Source of the DNA: Chryseobacterium takakiae
GTDB lineage: Bacteria > Bacteroidota > Bacteroidia > Flavobacteriales > Weeksellaceae
Reading direction: 5' to 3'
Assembly: GCF_900129385.1 (NCBI RefSeq)
Contig: NZ_FQVO01000002.1
Coordinates: forward strand, 341,144 to 405,143
DNA length: 64,000 nt
In this document: in pieces, positions 33,347-40,680 of the stretch
How positions within the stretch are numbered: the first letter of the stretch is position 1
Layout of the letters: each line of letters starts with the position of its first letter
Notes under the pieces: model-generated
The model's database searches: none
Seen by the model: only the letters and a program-made list of their open reading frames with translations
Told to the model about the DNA's origin: nothing
Program-made: the position numbers and the translations under genes

Positions 33347-33886
33347 TTAACGTGGCTGTACTCTTCCGCTTTTTCTGTCCTGCGCTCTACCTAAAGTGTA
33401 ACCTGTGGCACCACCAATTACACCACCAATAGCGGCACCGGCACCCGGACTTTTCTTGTTAACAATCGCTCCCAAAGCAGCACCGCCGACAGCACCAATA
33501 ATAGTTCCTTTAGCAGCTTCACTCATTCCTTTTTTCTGCGTTGTACCCTGAGACGCACTTGTTCCATTATTGGCATAAGATCCATTGCTAGAGCTTGAGC
33601 TAGGTCTGTCTCTGTAAACCGTATGCGTTTCTCTGATTACCTGAGGCTTCGCATTGGCAGCAGCTGTTTTAGCTTTCTCAACTTCAGCAATACTGTCTGC
33701 TTTTTTTTGCGTTTCGTAAGCTATTTTTTCTTTTTCAATAGCTAATTTTTGCTTTTCTATTTCCAATTGTCTCATCTGGAATTCCATCTTTTGCTGCTCC
33801 AGAGATTTTTCGGCTATCTGATCATCTTTTTTACAGGCCGTCAGTGCAAATACTGATAATAATCCTGTTAACACTATAGTTTTCAT
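33347..33886 (-). CDS. Glycine-zipper lipoprotein
   Basis: A 179-aa lipoprotein: lipobox LTAC with Cys18. A strongly charged coiled coil (about residues 30-75, QMRQLEIEKQKLAIEKEKIA) and a Ser/Asn-rich linker follow. The C-terminal glycine zipper (GTIIGAVGGAALGAIVNKK and GAAIGGVIGGATGYTLGRA) resembles the YMGG/SlyB type that inserts in or packs against membranes. Likely an outer-membrane structural or stress protein. Monocistronic, with a clear terminator. Confidence 0.82.
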   Translation of the reverse strand: MKTIVLTGLLSVFALTACKKDDQIAEKSLEQQKMEFQMRQLEIEKQKLAIEKEKIAYETQKKADSIAEVEKAKTAAANAKPQVIRETHTVYRDRPSSSSSNGSYANNGTSASQGTTQKKGMSEAAKGTIIGAVGGAALGAIVNKKSPGAGAAIGGVIGGATGYTLGRAQDRKSGRVQPR

Positions 33887-34119
33887 AATTCAAATTTTAA
33901 TAGGTCTCAAAGACCAGCTTTGACGCAATAGTATTTTCAATTATGACGCCAATAGTCAGTTAAGTAATGTTAAAATTTTAAAAAAAATATTAAAAACATC
34001 CTGATATGTTTGCTAAATACGCATTAATAAAGGCTTTATAAATATAACTTTTAATTAATTTTCTCTTTGTGTTGAATTAATATAAAATGGGTAATTTTAT
34101 CGCTCCAAATCTTATTAAT

Positions 34120-34560
34120 ATGAAAAATATAACTTTTAAATTAATGCTGCCTCTATTACTGGCGATGCTTAACGGATGTTCATCCAACGATGATTTTATA
34201 GCTCAGGATAAAAATATTCCTGTAGCTAAAAAAGAAATTTCTAAAACTCAAACTTACACGATCCGTTATGGACTGATCTCACAGAATGGTACCAAAACTC
34301 TTTCCGGCAGCTATGACGTGGGAAGTTTTGTTGCTACCAATACCATTACCGGTGAGTCTTTCGAAACGTATGCAGGTGGAGGTTTTCAGACATTACCACA
34401 ATATTATGAAGGAATTCCTGAGGGGACTTATACCTTTACGGCAATGCAAGGGCAGGGTGGCTGGGTAGGATATGGCTCTGTTACGGGGATAGTGTCTTAT
34501 GATCAGGTGGATGGTGATGGCTATATTACGATATATATTCCTATTATCTGGGAAGAATAG
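34120..34560 (+). CDS. Small lipoprotein of unknown function
   Basis: A 146-aa lipoprotein: signal peptide MKNITFKLMLPLLLAMLNGC with lipobox residue Cys20. The mature domain (TYTIRYGLISQNGTKTLSGSYD, YTFTAMQGQGGWVGYG, DGYITIYIPIIWEE) is short, beta-rich and Gly-rich. I do not recognise a family. ATG 34120 is preferred over 34087 because it starts the signal peptide. The stretch upstream (33887-34119) is AT-rich with no feature I can support. Confidence 0.75.
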   Translation: MKNITFKLMLPLLLAMLNGCSSNDDFIAQDKNIPVAKKEISKTQTYTIRYGLISQNGTKTLSGSYDVGSFVATNTITGESFETYAGGGFQTLPQYYEGIPEGTYTFTAMQGQGGWVGYGSVTGIVSYDQVDGDGYITIYIPIIWEE

Positions 34561-34648
34561 TTTAACGTATTGCAGAGAAAATTTTATAAAATTTCAGGTA
34601 TTTTGCAATATTATGATCTCACTCATATTATTATTTAGGTTTTGTATA

Positions 34649-34656
34649 TAATTTTG
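34649..34656 (+). promoter_or_regulatory. Promoter -7 element TAATTTTG for the small lipoprotein at 34687
   Basis: Exact TAnnTTTG match 31 bases before ATG 34687, which excludes the longer frame from 34642. Confidence 0.55.
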
Positions 34657-34686
34657 ACCCAATATCAGACACCAAAAAATTTTTAT

Positions 34687-34977
34687 ATGAAAAAAGTAAT
34701 GCTATTAATGCTAGGAATAAGTCTTTTTGCGGTAAGCTGCAAAAAGGAGCAAACGCAGAATGAAAACAACTCGATGAGTGATTCTGCCGGTACAGGAACA
34801 ATGACTCCTGATAATACAACAACCGGAACGGCAATGGATACCACAGCAAGTGTTAGAGACAGTACAATGAACCAGGGAAGCGGGACAGGAAACCAAGCTA
34901 CAAACCCTAATCAGAATACAGGATCCAACAGGGGAACTCAGAGTTCTTCAGGTACCAGAACGGATTCCGCGAGATAA
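34687..34977 (+). CDS. Small Thr/Ser/Asn-rich lipoprotein
   Basis: A 96-aa lipoprotein with signal peptide MKKVMLLMLGISLFAVSC; the lipidated residue is Cys18. The mature part is almost wholly low-complexity (Thr, Gly, Asn, Ser, Gln), with repeated TGT and NQ motifs, and looks disordered. Such spacers are common in Flavobacteriia and have no known function. Terminated by a hairpin at 35012. Confidence 0.75.
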   Translation: MKKVMLLMLGISLFAVSCKKEQTQNENNSMSDSAGTGTMTPDNTTTGTAMDTTASVRDSTMNQGSGTGNQATNPNQNTGSNRGTQSSSGTRTDSAR

Positions 34978-35011
34978 TGACACTTTTTTAGACCCCATAT
35001 ACCCTTTTTTT

Positions 35012-35046
35012 AAAACTCCTCACGACCCTTGAGGAGTTTTGTTTTT
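35012..35046 (+). terminator. Terminator of the small lipoprotein gene
   Basis: AAAACTCCTCA (35012-35022) pairs with TGAGGAGTTTT (35030-35040), followed by GTTTTT. It is the first feature in the 454-base gap 34978-35431. Confidence 0.85.
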
Positions 35047-35190
35047 ATAATTTAATTTCAAATGTTTTAAAATAAGAAGAATTGGTTTTTTGTGATTCCA
35101 ATCATAAATATTGATTGGTTTCATATTTAACTTTACTACAGAATTAAATTAATTGATTCTATAAAAATTTTTTTTCATCATTTGTGTTTT

Positions 35191-35220
35191 AGGGTCTCTT
35201 TACGGAGATCCTTTTTTTTT
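35191..35220 (+). terminator. Orphan intrinsic terminator
   Basis: AGGGTCTC (35191-35198) pairs with GAGATCCT (35205-35212, one G-T wobble), followed by nine or more T. No reading frame or known RNA lies between it and the preceding terminator at 35012. It may end a short untranslated transcript from about 35100. The rest of the gap (35221-35397) shows nothing else. Confidence 0.7.
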
Positions 35221-35397
35221 AGTATGTTTAATACTGTTTCATAATCATATAATTCTGCTTTATTAATAATAAAAGTGTAAGTAGATCGTTAAGTGTAAAG
35301 TAATATAATATTATTTTTGATAAATTTTATATCATCATGTTCGGTATTTTTTATAAAAAACATGCTGTTATATGCTTTATATTATCAAAAAACGAAT

Positions 35398-35405
35398 TAG
35401 ATTTG
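35398..35405 (+). promoter_or_regulatory. Promoter -7 element TAGATTTG for the modular T9SS gene
   Basis: Exact TAnnTTTG match 27 bases before the ATG at 35432. Confidence 0.55.
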
Positions 35406-35431
35406 CAAGGATTAATATTAAATGATAACTT

Positions 35432-38400
35432 ATGAAGAAAATTTCTACTTTTATAGTACTTCTTCTGTGTTTGTTAAATTTAGGCGCCATACCGGATGCC
35501 TATGGACAGACACCTGCTACATTACCGTATTCACAGGATTTTAACACTGCTAATGATTTCACGCTCCTCAACGGGAGTGCGACTAACAAGTGGTTTTATG
35601 GTGCTGTTACCGGAAATACAGGCAGTTCTATTTATATCTCGGATAATAATGGAACCGCTAATAACTACAATACCAACTCCTCGAGTGTTGTACATGCTTA
35701 CAGGGATATCACAATACCTGCGGGATCCTCAATCGCCAATTTTTCATTTGATTGGAAAGGAGAAGGAGAATCCGGTTGGGATTACCTCAGAGTATGGCTT
35801 GTTCCGGCTACATTTACACCTACTGTAGGTACTCAGATTACCACCGGAACAGGAAGAGTTCAGGTAGGAGAGTTTAATCAGCAATCTACATGGCAAACGT
35901 ATAGTAATCCCAGTCTGAATATCGCAACTTATGCGGGATCAACTATGAGACTTGTGTTTGAATGGAGAAATGATGGTATTTTCGGAACACAACCGCCCAT
36001 TGCGGTTGATAATGTTAATATCAGTATTCCGACTTGTATTATGCCTTCCGGTATGGCTGTGCCAACTGTAGGAACTACCAGTGCTACTTTAACGTGGAAT
36101 GCTCCTACGCCTGTACCCGCATCAGGATATGAATATTACCTGAGTACTACTAACACACCGCCTACTGCTGCAACACCAGGAGTTGCGAATGCAGGAACTT
36201 CCGTGAGTCCGGGAGGGTTGACTACTTCCACTACATATTTCTGGTGGGTACGTTCAATTTGCAGCACCAGTGATAAAAGTGTTTGGGTAGCAGGTCCTTC
36301 ATTCTCGACTACTCAGATACCGGCTACAATCCCTTATACACAGAATTTCTCTACTGCAAACGACCTGCAGCTTTCTAACGGAACTCAGGTTAATAAGTGG
36401 GTATATGGTTCTGCAACAGGAAATCCTGCCAACTCATTATATATTTCCAATACCAATGGAACTACCAATGCTTACAACACAGGATCATCAAGTGTTGTTC
36501 ATGCATACAGAGATATTATTGTTCCTGCGGGAACAACGGATGCTACCTTAATGTTTGACTGGAAAGGAGATGGTGAATCTAGCTGGGACTATCTGAGAGT
36601 TTGGATGGTGCCGGTAAGCTTTGTGCCTACTGTAGGAACCCAAATCACCACCGGTGGTGGAAGAATCCAGGTAGGAGGGAATATGAACCAACAAACAACA
36701 TGGCAAAATTATTTCAATACGGGGCTTAACCTCAGTTCTTTTGCAGGAGGCGTTATGCGTCTTGTTTTTGAATGGAGAAATGACTCTTCAGGCGGAACAC
36801 AACCTCCTATTGCTATTGATAATATTAATTTAAGTATTCCTACATGTAAAGTTCCGATAAATGTTCAGGTAACAAGCGTAGGCTCTAATACGGCATCTAT
36901 AAGCTGGACAGCTCCGTCACCAGCACCTGTAGGAGGATATCAGATTTACCTTACAACAACGAATGTACCTCCGATAGCCTCAACTGCGCCGACTTCAACT
37001 TCAGCCACAACGTCTGCAACATTATCTCCTTTAACGCCAAATACAACCTATTATTTCTGGGTACGTTCGGTGTGTGCGGGATCAGACAGAAGTTTCTGGG
37101 TTGCGGGGCCAAGCTTTACCACAACTCAGATTCCTGCCACGCTTCCTTATATACAACAGTTTACTACAGGAAGTGATTTAGGATATACCAACGGAACTCA
37201 GGTTAACAAATGGGTATATGGCTCTGCAACGGGAAATACTGGAAATTCGCTTTATATTTCCAATACAAACGGAACAACTAATGCCTACAATACAGGATCA
37301 TCAAGTGTGGTTCATGCATATAGAGATATTGCAATTCCGGCAAATACTACTACTGCTACATTCTCATTTGACTGGAAAGCGGCTGGAGAATCAAGCTGGG
37401 ATTATCTGAGAGTATGGCTTGTACCTGCTACGTTTATGCCTACGTCAGGAACGCAGATCACTGCAGGAACAGGAAGAATACAAGTAGGTGGCAATTATAA
37501 TCAGCAGACAACATGGCAAACTGTTCTTAATCCGGCATTAAATATTTCAAGCTTTGCAGGAACTACCATGCGTCTTGTTTTTGAATGGAGAAATGACTCA
37601 TCTGGCGGTACACAGCCTCCTGTTGCAATTGACAATATTAATGTACGTGTTTGCAGCACGGCAACTCCTGTTGTGACGCTTGGAACACCTACTCATAATT
37701 CAATAGTATTAACATGGCCTCAGGATACCGGTGGAGCAAGTTATATCATCAACTACAGACCGCAGGGAACGGGTGCGCCTTGGCAAACAACAAATGTTGC
37801 GGCAGCTCCTTATCCGCAGCCTACCAATACAGCAACATTAAACAACCTTTTATCTGCAACATTATATGAAGTACAGGTAATTGCAGTATGTAACGGTAAT
37901 CAGGGTACGCCTTCCAATAATACATTCACTACGAGATGTGATCCTACCCCTCCGAATGTTACCATCAGTAATATTACAACGAACTCGGCTTTAGTTACGT
38001 GGTCGCCGCTGGCAGCAAGCTCACATTATTTTATCCGATACAGAATCGTAGGAAGCGGAAATGGTGGCTGGAGTGCAAATATCCCTTTGCCTGCAGCACC
38101 TGCCAATACATTCCCTCTCACAGGATTAAATGTATATACTTCTTATGAAGTACAGATTGCCAATATGTGTGATAATGAAAATACAATGAACCCATGGTCT
38201 AATCCTAAAGTATTCACTACGGAAAGAACATGCGAAATTGCTCCTCCCGGATTGACGATTACCAATCTTACTACAACTACGGCTCAGGTTACCTGGGATC
38301 CTTTCCCTGGTGCAACATATGTGCTGAGATACAGAAAAGTAGGTATTCCGAGCTGGACAACCGTAACATCCAATACCAATACCATTACATTAACAGGTCT

Positions 38401-39208
38401 TTTGGAACTTACACAATATGAAATGCAGGTAGCAAATGTTTGTAGTGGTACTACAGGAAATTATACATTATTGTATCTCTTCACAACACCTACAATAGTA
38501 TATTGCCAGATGGCAGCTACTACTTCATCTTCTGAATATATTTCAAAAGTAACGGTAACGCCAAACGGAAAACCGGAAATGGTAAACCAATCCGTAGCTT
38601 CCAACTATAGTGATTATACAGGAGTAACGGCAAAATTCATTGAATTGATTCAGGGATCTCCTAATAATAAAATTACCATTGAGAAAAAAATCTCTGGAAA
38701 TACTAATGCAGGGGTTGCTGTGTGGATTGACTTCAACAGAAACGGATACTTTGATATCGATGAAAGAGTTTTCGTTTCAGGACCTAATAACGAGCAAACG
38801 ATAACGGGAACATTCTCTGTGCCTATTGATGCGTTTATCAGCCTTACAGACTTTAAATATGTCGTAATGCGCGTTGCTCTTCAGAAAGACGGAATTCCGG
38901 TAAACTGTACAACTGTTCCTAATGGTGAAGTAGAAGATTATACCGTAAGAATCTCTAAACCGATTGTACCGAATCCTGTAAATCAGGAAGACATCCTGAT
39001 TTATCCAAACCCGGTAAAAACGGTATTGAATGTAAAAAATATCAGCGGTAAAGCCAATTATAAAATCTATAATGCTACAGGACAAATCATATCGACAGGG
39101 ATTATCCTAAACAATAAGATTGATGTACATACGTTGATCAATGGTGTTTATGTTATTGATATTGATGATGTAAAGGGTACTGCCCAGAAGAAATTTATTA
39201 AGGAATAA
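35432..39208 (+). CDS. Multi-domain T9SS adhesin-like protein with repeated jelly-roll, FN3 and GEVED domains
   Basis: A 1258-aa exported protein; signal peptide of ~25 residues ending DAYG. Three jelly-roll modules start near residues 27, 296 and 566, each opening PATxPYxQxF and carrying SSVVHAYRDI, DYLRVWxVP and RLVFEWRND. Modules 1 and 2 are each followed by a similar FN3 domain (TYYFWVRSVCAGSDRSFWVAG); three further FN3 domains cover ~735-1020. A GEVED domain follows (NAGVAVWIDFNRNGYFDIDERVF, ending NGEVEDYTVRI), then a T9SS type A sorting domain (YPNPVKTVLNVKN...KKFIKE). Very likely a cell-surface adhesin or glycan-binding protein. No catalytic domain seen. Confidence 0.9.
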   Translation: MKKISTFIVLLLCLLNLGAIPDAYGQTPATLPYSQDFNTANDFTLLNGSATNKWFYGAVTGNTGSSIYISDNNGTANNYNTNSSSVVHAYRDITIPAGSSIANFSFDWKGEGESGWDYLRVWLVPATFTPTVGTQITTGTGRVQVGEFNQQSTWQTYSNPSLNIATYAGSTMRLVFEWRNDGIFGTQPPIAVDNVNISIPTCIMPSGMAVPTVGTTSATLTWNAPTPVPASGYEYYLSTTNTPPTAATPGVANAGTSVSPGGLTTSTTYFWWVRSICSTSDKSVWVAGPSFSTTQIPATIPYTQNFSTANDLQLSNGTQVNKWVYGSATGNPANSLYISNTNGTTNAYNTGSSSVVHAYRDIIVPAGTTDATLMFDWKGDGESSWDYLRVWMVPVSFVPTVGTQITTGGGRIQVGGNMNQQTTWQNYFNTGLNLSSFAGGVMRLVFEWRNDSSGGTQPPIAIDNINLSIPTCKVPINVQVTSVGSNTASISWTAPSPAPVGGYQIYLTTTNVPPIASTAPTSTSATTSATLSPLTPNTTYYFWVRSVCAGSDRSFWVAGPSFTTTQIPATLPYIQQFTTGSDLGYTNGTQVNKWVYGSATGNTGNSLYISNTNGTTNAYNTGSSSVVHAYRDIAIPANTTTATFSFDWKAAGESSWDYLRVWLVPATFMPTSGTQITAGTGRIQVGGNYNQQTTWQTVLNPALNISSFAGTTMRLVFEWRNDSSGGTQPPVAIDNINVRVCSTATPVVTLGTPTHNSIVLTWPQDTGGASYIINYRPQGTGAPWQTTNVAAAPYPQPTNTATLNNLLSATLYEVQVIAVCNGNQGTPSNNTFTTRCDPTPPNVTISNITTNSALVTWSPLAASSHYFIRYRIVGSGNGGWSANIPLPAAPANTFPLTGLNVYTSYEVQIANMCDNENTMNPWSNPKVFTTERTCEIAPPGLTITNLTTTTAQVTWDPFPGATYVLRYRKVGIPSWTTVTSNTNTITLTGLLELTQYEMQVANVCSGTTGNYTLLYLFTTPTIVYCQMAATTSSSEYISKVTVTPNGKPEMVNQSVASNYSDYTGVTAKFIELIQGSPNNKITIEKKISGNTNAGVAVWIDFNRNGYFDIDERVFVSGPNNEQTITGTFSVPIDAFISLTDFKYVVMRVALQKDGIPVNCTTVPNGEVEDYTVRISKPIVPNPVNQEDILIYPNPVKTVLNVKNISGKANYKIYNATGQIISTGIILNNKIDVHTLINGVYVIDIDDVKGTAQKKFIKE
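35510..37664 (+). repeat. Three in-gene tandem modules with ~810-bp period
   Basis: DNA repeats begin near 35510, 36317 and 37127. The second and third are most alike, for example near 36385 and 37192, where the bases differ mainly at third codon positions. The spacing of 270 codons is nearly exact. The third unit lacks the matching FN3 partner. Confidence 0.8.
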
Positions 39209-39231
39209 AAACATCCTTAAATGATATAGCA

Positions 39232-39259
39232 AAGCTCTCAGAAATGAGAGCTTTTTTAT
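39232..39259 (+). terminator. Terminator of the modular T9SS gene
   Basis: AAGCTCTCA (39232-39240), GAAA tetraloop, TGAGAGCTT (39245-39253), then T-rich sequence. It opens the 1472-base stretch 39209-40680, which holds no convincing protein gene but several RNA-like units. Confidence 0.88.
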
Positions 39260-39453
39260 TATATTTTAACATTTTTTAAATGATTGTTTAATTTTCAGAT
39301 ATGTTATTTTATTTTGAAAATCGCATCTTAACCCCCTTAAATACAGGAGGCATGAGAATCACCGCATCTTAAAGTTATTTTAAATGACTGATAAAATTTG
39401 TTAATTGATACAAATAAATCTTTTAAAAGGCTTTTAAAAAATAATACATTTCT

Positions 39454-39461
39454 TAAATTTG
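39454..39461 (+). promoter_or_regulatory. Promoter -7 element TAAATTTG of RNA element A
   Basis: Exact TAnnTTTG ending seven bases before the CTCATG that opens element A, so transcription would begin at the element. Confidence 0.6.
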
Positions 39462-39467
39462 CAGTCA

Positions 39468-39531
39468 CTCATGTTTAATTTGAGTTTTCATGGTTATTAG
39501 TTTTTATCCTCGTAGCAATACGGGGATTTTT
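39468..39531 (+). ncRNA. Candidate small RNA, element A (family of three)
   Basis: A ~64-nt unit. CTCA and TGAG form a small 5' hairpin around TGTTTAATT. The single-stranded core CATGGTTATTAGTTTTT, identical in all three copies, comes next. A terminator follows: ATCCTCGTA, GCAA tetraloop, TACGGGGAT (39506-39527), then TTTTT. Promoter box upstream. The layout of 5' stem, unpaired seed and terminator is that of a trans-acting regulatory RNA. The core is the complement of a start region reading AACCATGAAAA, so pairing with translation starts is possible. The family is not one I can name. Confidence 0.6.
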
Positions 39532-39566
39532 AATATCCAGACTATTTCTATGCCATCCTGTGCGGA

Positions 39567-39797
39567 TTAATTCCGGTTTTTACAATATAAAAATATCTTA
39601 AACCTGGAATTGCTGCTATAATGCTTACAACTCTCATCAGTAAACGATGATGGAGATTTTCTGAAATCATCAAGGAATTTCCGACTCTCTTCTGCAATAG
39701 CAGGAATAATAAGATAATCGAAAAGAGTTTTGGTAAAAGCACTTGAATTTTTAAGAATCAGTTTTTTGTGTTTTAAAGCTTTAGTAAATGTCATCAT
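39567..39797 (-). CDS. Possible 76-aa protein of unknown function
   Basis: The frame beginning MMTFTKALKHKKLILKNSS runs to 39567. It is supported only by a TACATTTG box at 39811-39818 on the minus strand, which gives a short leader. The product is basic, with no recognised domain, and an overlapping frame (39548-39742) is also open. It might be a remnant. Kept at low confidence because it lies between RNA-like units A and B. Confidence 0.28.
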   Translation of the reverse strand: MMTFTKALKHKKLILKNSSAFTKTLFDYLIIPAIAEESRKFLDDFRKSPSSFTDESCKHYSSNSRFKIFLYCKNRN

Positions 39798-39885
39798 ATA
39801 GGTTTTGTTACAAATGTAATAAAACAAAATATACGGATTATAAAAACAATAGATTATAATCATCTTTTATAATAAAAATTATGTA

Positions 39886-39893
39886 TACATTTG
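39886..39893 (+). promoter_or_regulatory. Promoter -7 element TACATTTG of RNA element B
   Basis: Exact TAnnTTTG ten bases before the CTCATG of element B. Confidence 0.6.
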
Positions 39894-39902
39894 CAATTGA
39901 TT

Positions 39903-39968
39903 CTCATGTTTAATTGAGTTTTCATGGTTATTAGTTTTTTAGCCCCTGTTTATTCAGGGGCTTTTTTA
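39903..39968 (+). ncRNA. Candidate small RNA, element B (family of three)
   Basis: Same order as element A: CTCA/TGAG hairpin, the 17-base core CATGGTTATTAGTTTTT, then a terminator of different sequence (AGCCCCTG 39941-39948 with CAGGGGCT 39955-39962, then TTTTTT). The terminator stems of A, B and C differ while pairing is kept. This argues that the RNA structure, not the DNA, is selected. Confidence 0.62.
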
Positions 39969-40094
39969 TTTTAAAGATAAATGTCATTATCATAAAATTT
40001 TATATTCATTAAAATTTTAACACTTTCCCATATTTACTGGCATAGTAGTTGAATACTTAACCGCAACTATTAAAAAATTCTTAAAGGAACTTAC

Positions 40095-40125
40095 AATATT
40101 CTCGGAGAAATCTGAGAATATTTTT
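40095..40125 (+). terminator. Terminator of an unidentified short transcript
   Basis: A 12-bp stem: AATATTCTCGGA (40095-40106), GAAA tetraloop, TCTGAGAATATT (40111-40122), then T-run to 40125. No protein gene precedes it. A short hairpin, AGTTG (40047-40051) with CAACT (40065-40069), lies upstream. This may be a fourth, divergent small-RNA unit at about 40040-40125. Confidence 0.7.
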
Positions 40126-40164
40126 AAAGAAACACCATCACTTAAATATTAATTTTTTCATTTT

Positions 40165-40193
40165 AATCCTCCGCCGTGGCCGGGGATTTTTTG
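40165..40193 (+). terminator. Terminator-like hairpin
   Basis: AATCCTC pairs with GGGGATT around CGCCGTGGCCG (40165-40188, one G-T wobble), followed by TTTTTTG. The stem ends (ATCCTC/CGGGGAT) match the terminator of element A, suggesting a decayed copy without the core. Confidence 0.55.
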
Positions 40194-40401
40194 ATTTTTA
40201 GTACATCATATCTTGCATAAAATTACTTACCCATTTTTATATTATTAAAATAATATCAGAATATTTAAAGTGCCAAAGCCAGTGCAAGAACTTATACGCT
40301 AACTATTAAGTTATCATTAAATAGCTCCGGAAGATGGATATTGTTGTTTTATTATCATTTTTTATCACACCAAAAAACCAACTTTATTAATGTATCGTAT
40401 A

Positions 40402-40409
40402 TAAAGTTG
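40402..40409 (+). promoter_or_regulatory. Promoter-like box TAAAGTTG of RNA element C
   Basis: One mismatch to TAnnTTTG, 12 bases before the CTCATC of element C. Confidence 0.4.
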
Positions 40410-40420
40410 TAAAAATACAG

Positions 40421-40483
40421 CTCATCAATTTGAGTTTTTCATGGTTATTAGTTTTTAGTCCCCGGATCATTCCGGGGTTTTTT
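40421..40483 (+). ncRNA. Candidate small RNA, element C (family of three)
   Basis: CTCA, a shorter loop TCAATT, TGAG, then the conserved core CATGGTTATTAGTTTTT with one extra T before it. The terminator is CCCCGGA (40460-40466), loop TCAT, TCCGGGG (40471-40477), then TTTTTT. The 5' loop is three bases shorter than in A while both stem arms are kept. The remainder of the gap (40484-40680) holds only minor short inverted repeats. Confidence 0.6.
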
Positions 40484-40680
40484 AATTGAATAAGAAAATA
40501 ATTCTTAACAGCTATACAAATATGTCGGAAAGATTTTAAAGATTTAAATTCAAGAGAAAAGCAGAAGCGAACTTGCTCTTTTTAAATTAAACAGACTAGT
40601 ATGAGCCAGTCTTTATGTTTCTATAGATTAAGCAATTATAATTCCCTTATCGATCACTAAGTTGAAATACATAAACAATT

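Noticed and set aside
39491..39568. Reading the RNA-element core as a short coding sequence (MVISF...)
   Set aside because: The ATG in the core opens frames of very different length in the three copies (5, 16 and about 26 codons) and runs through the terminator stem, so coding does not explain the conservation.
39548..39742. 64-aa minus-strand frame ending near element A
   Set aside because: It overlaps the slightly better supported 76-aa frame, has no promoter of its own, and shows no recognisable domain.
39322..40483. CRISPR array
   Set aside because: The repeats are few, irregularly spaced by hundreds of bases, contain terminators, and no cas genes are present.
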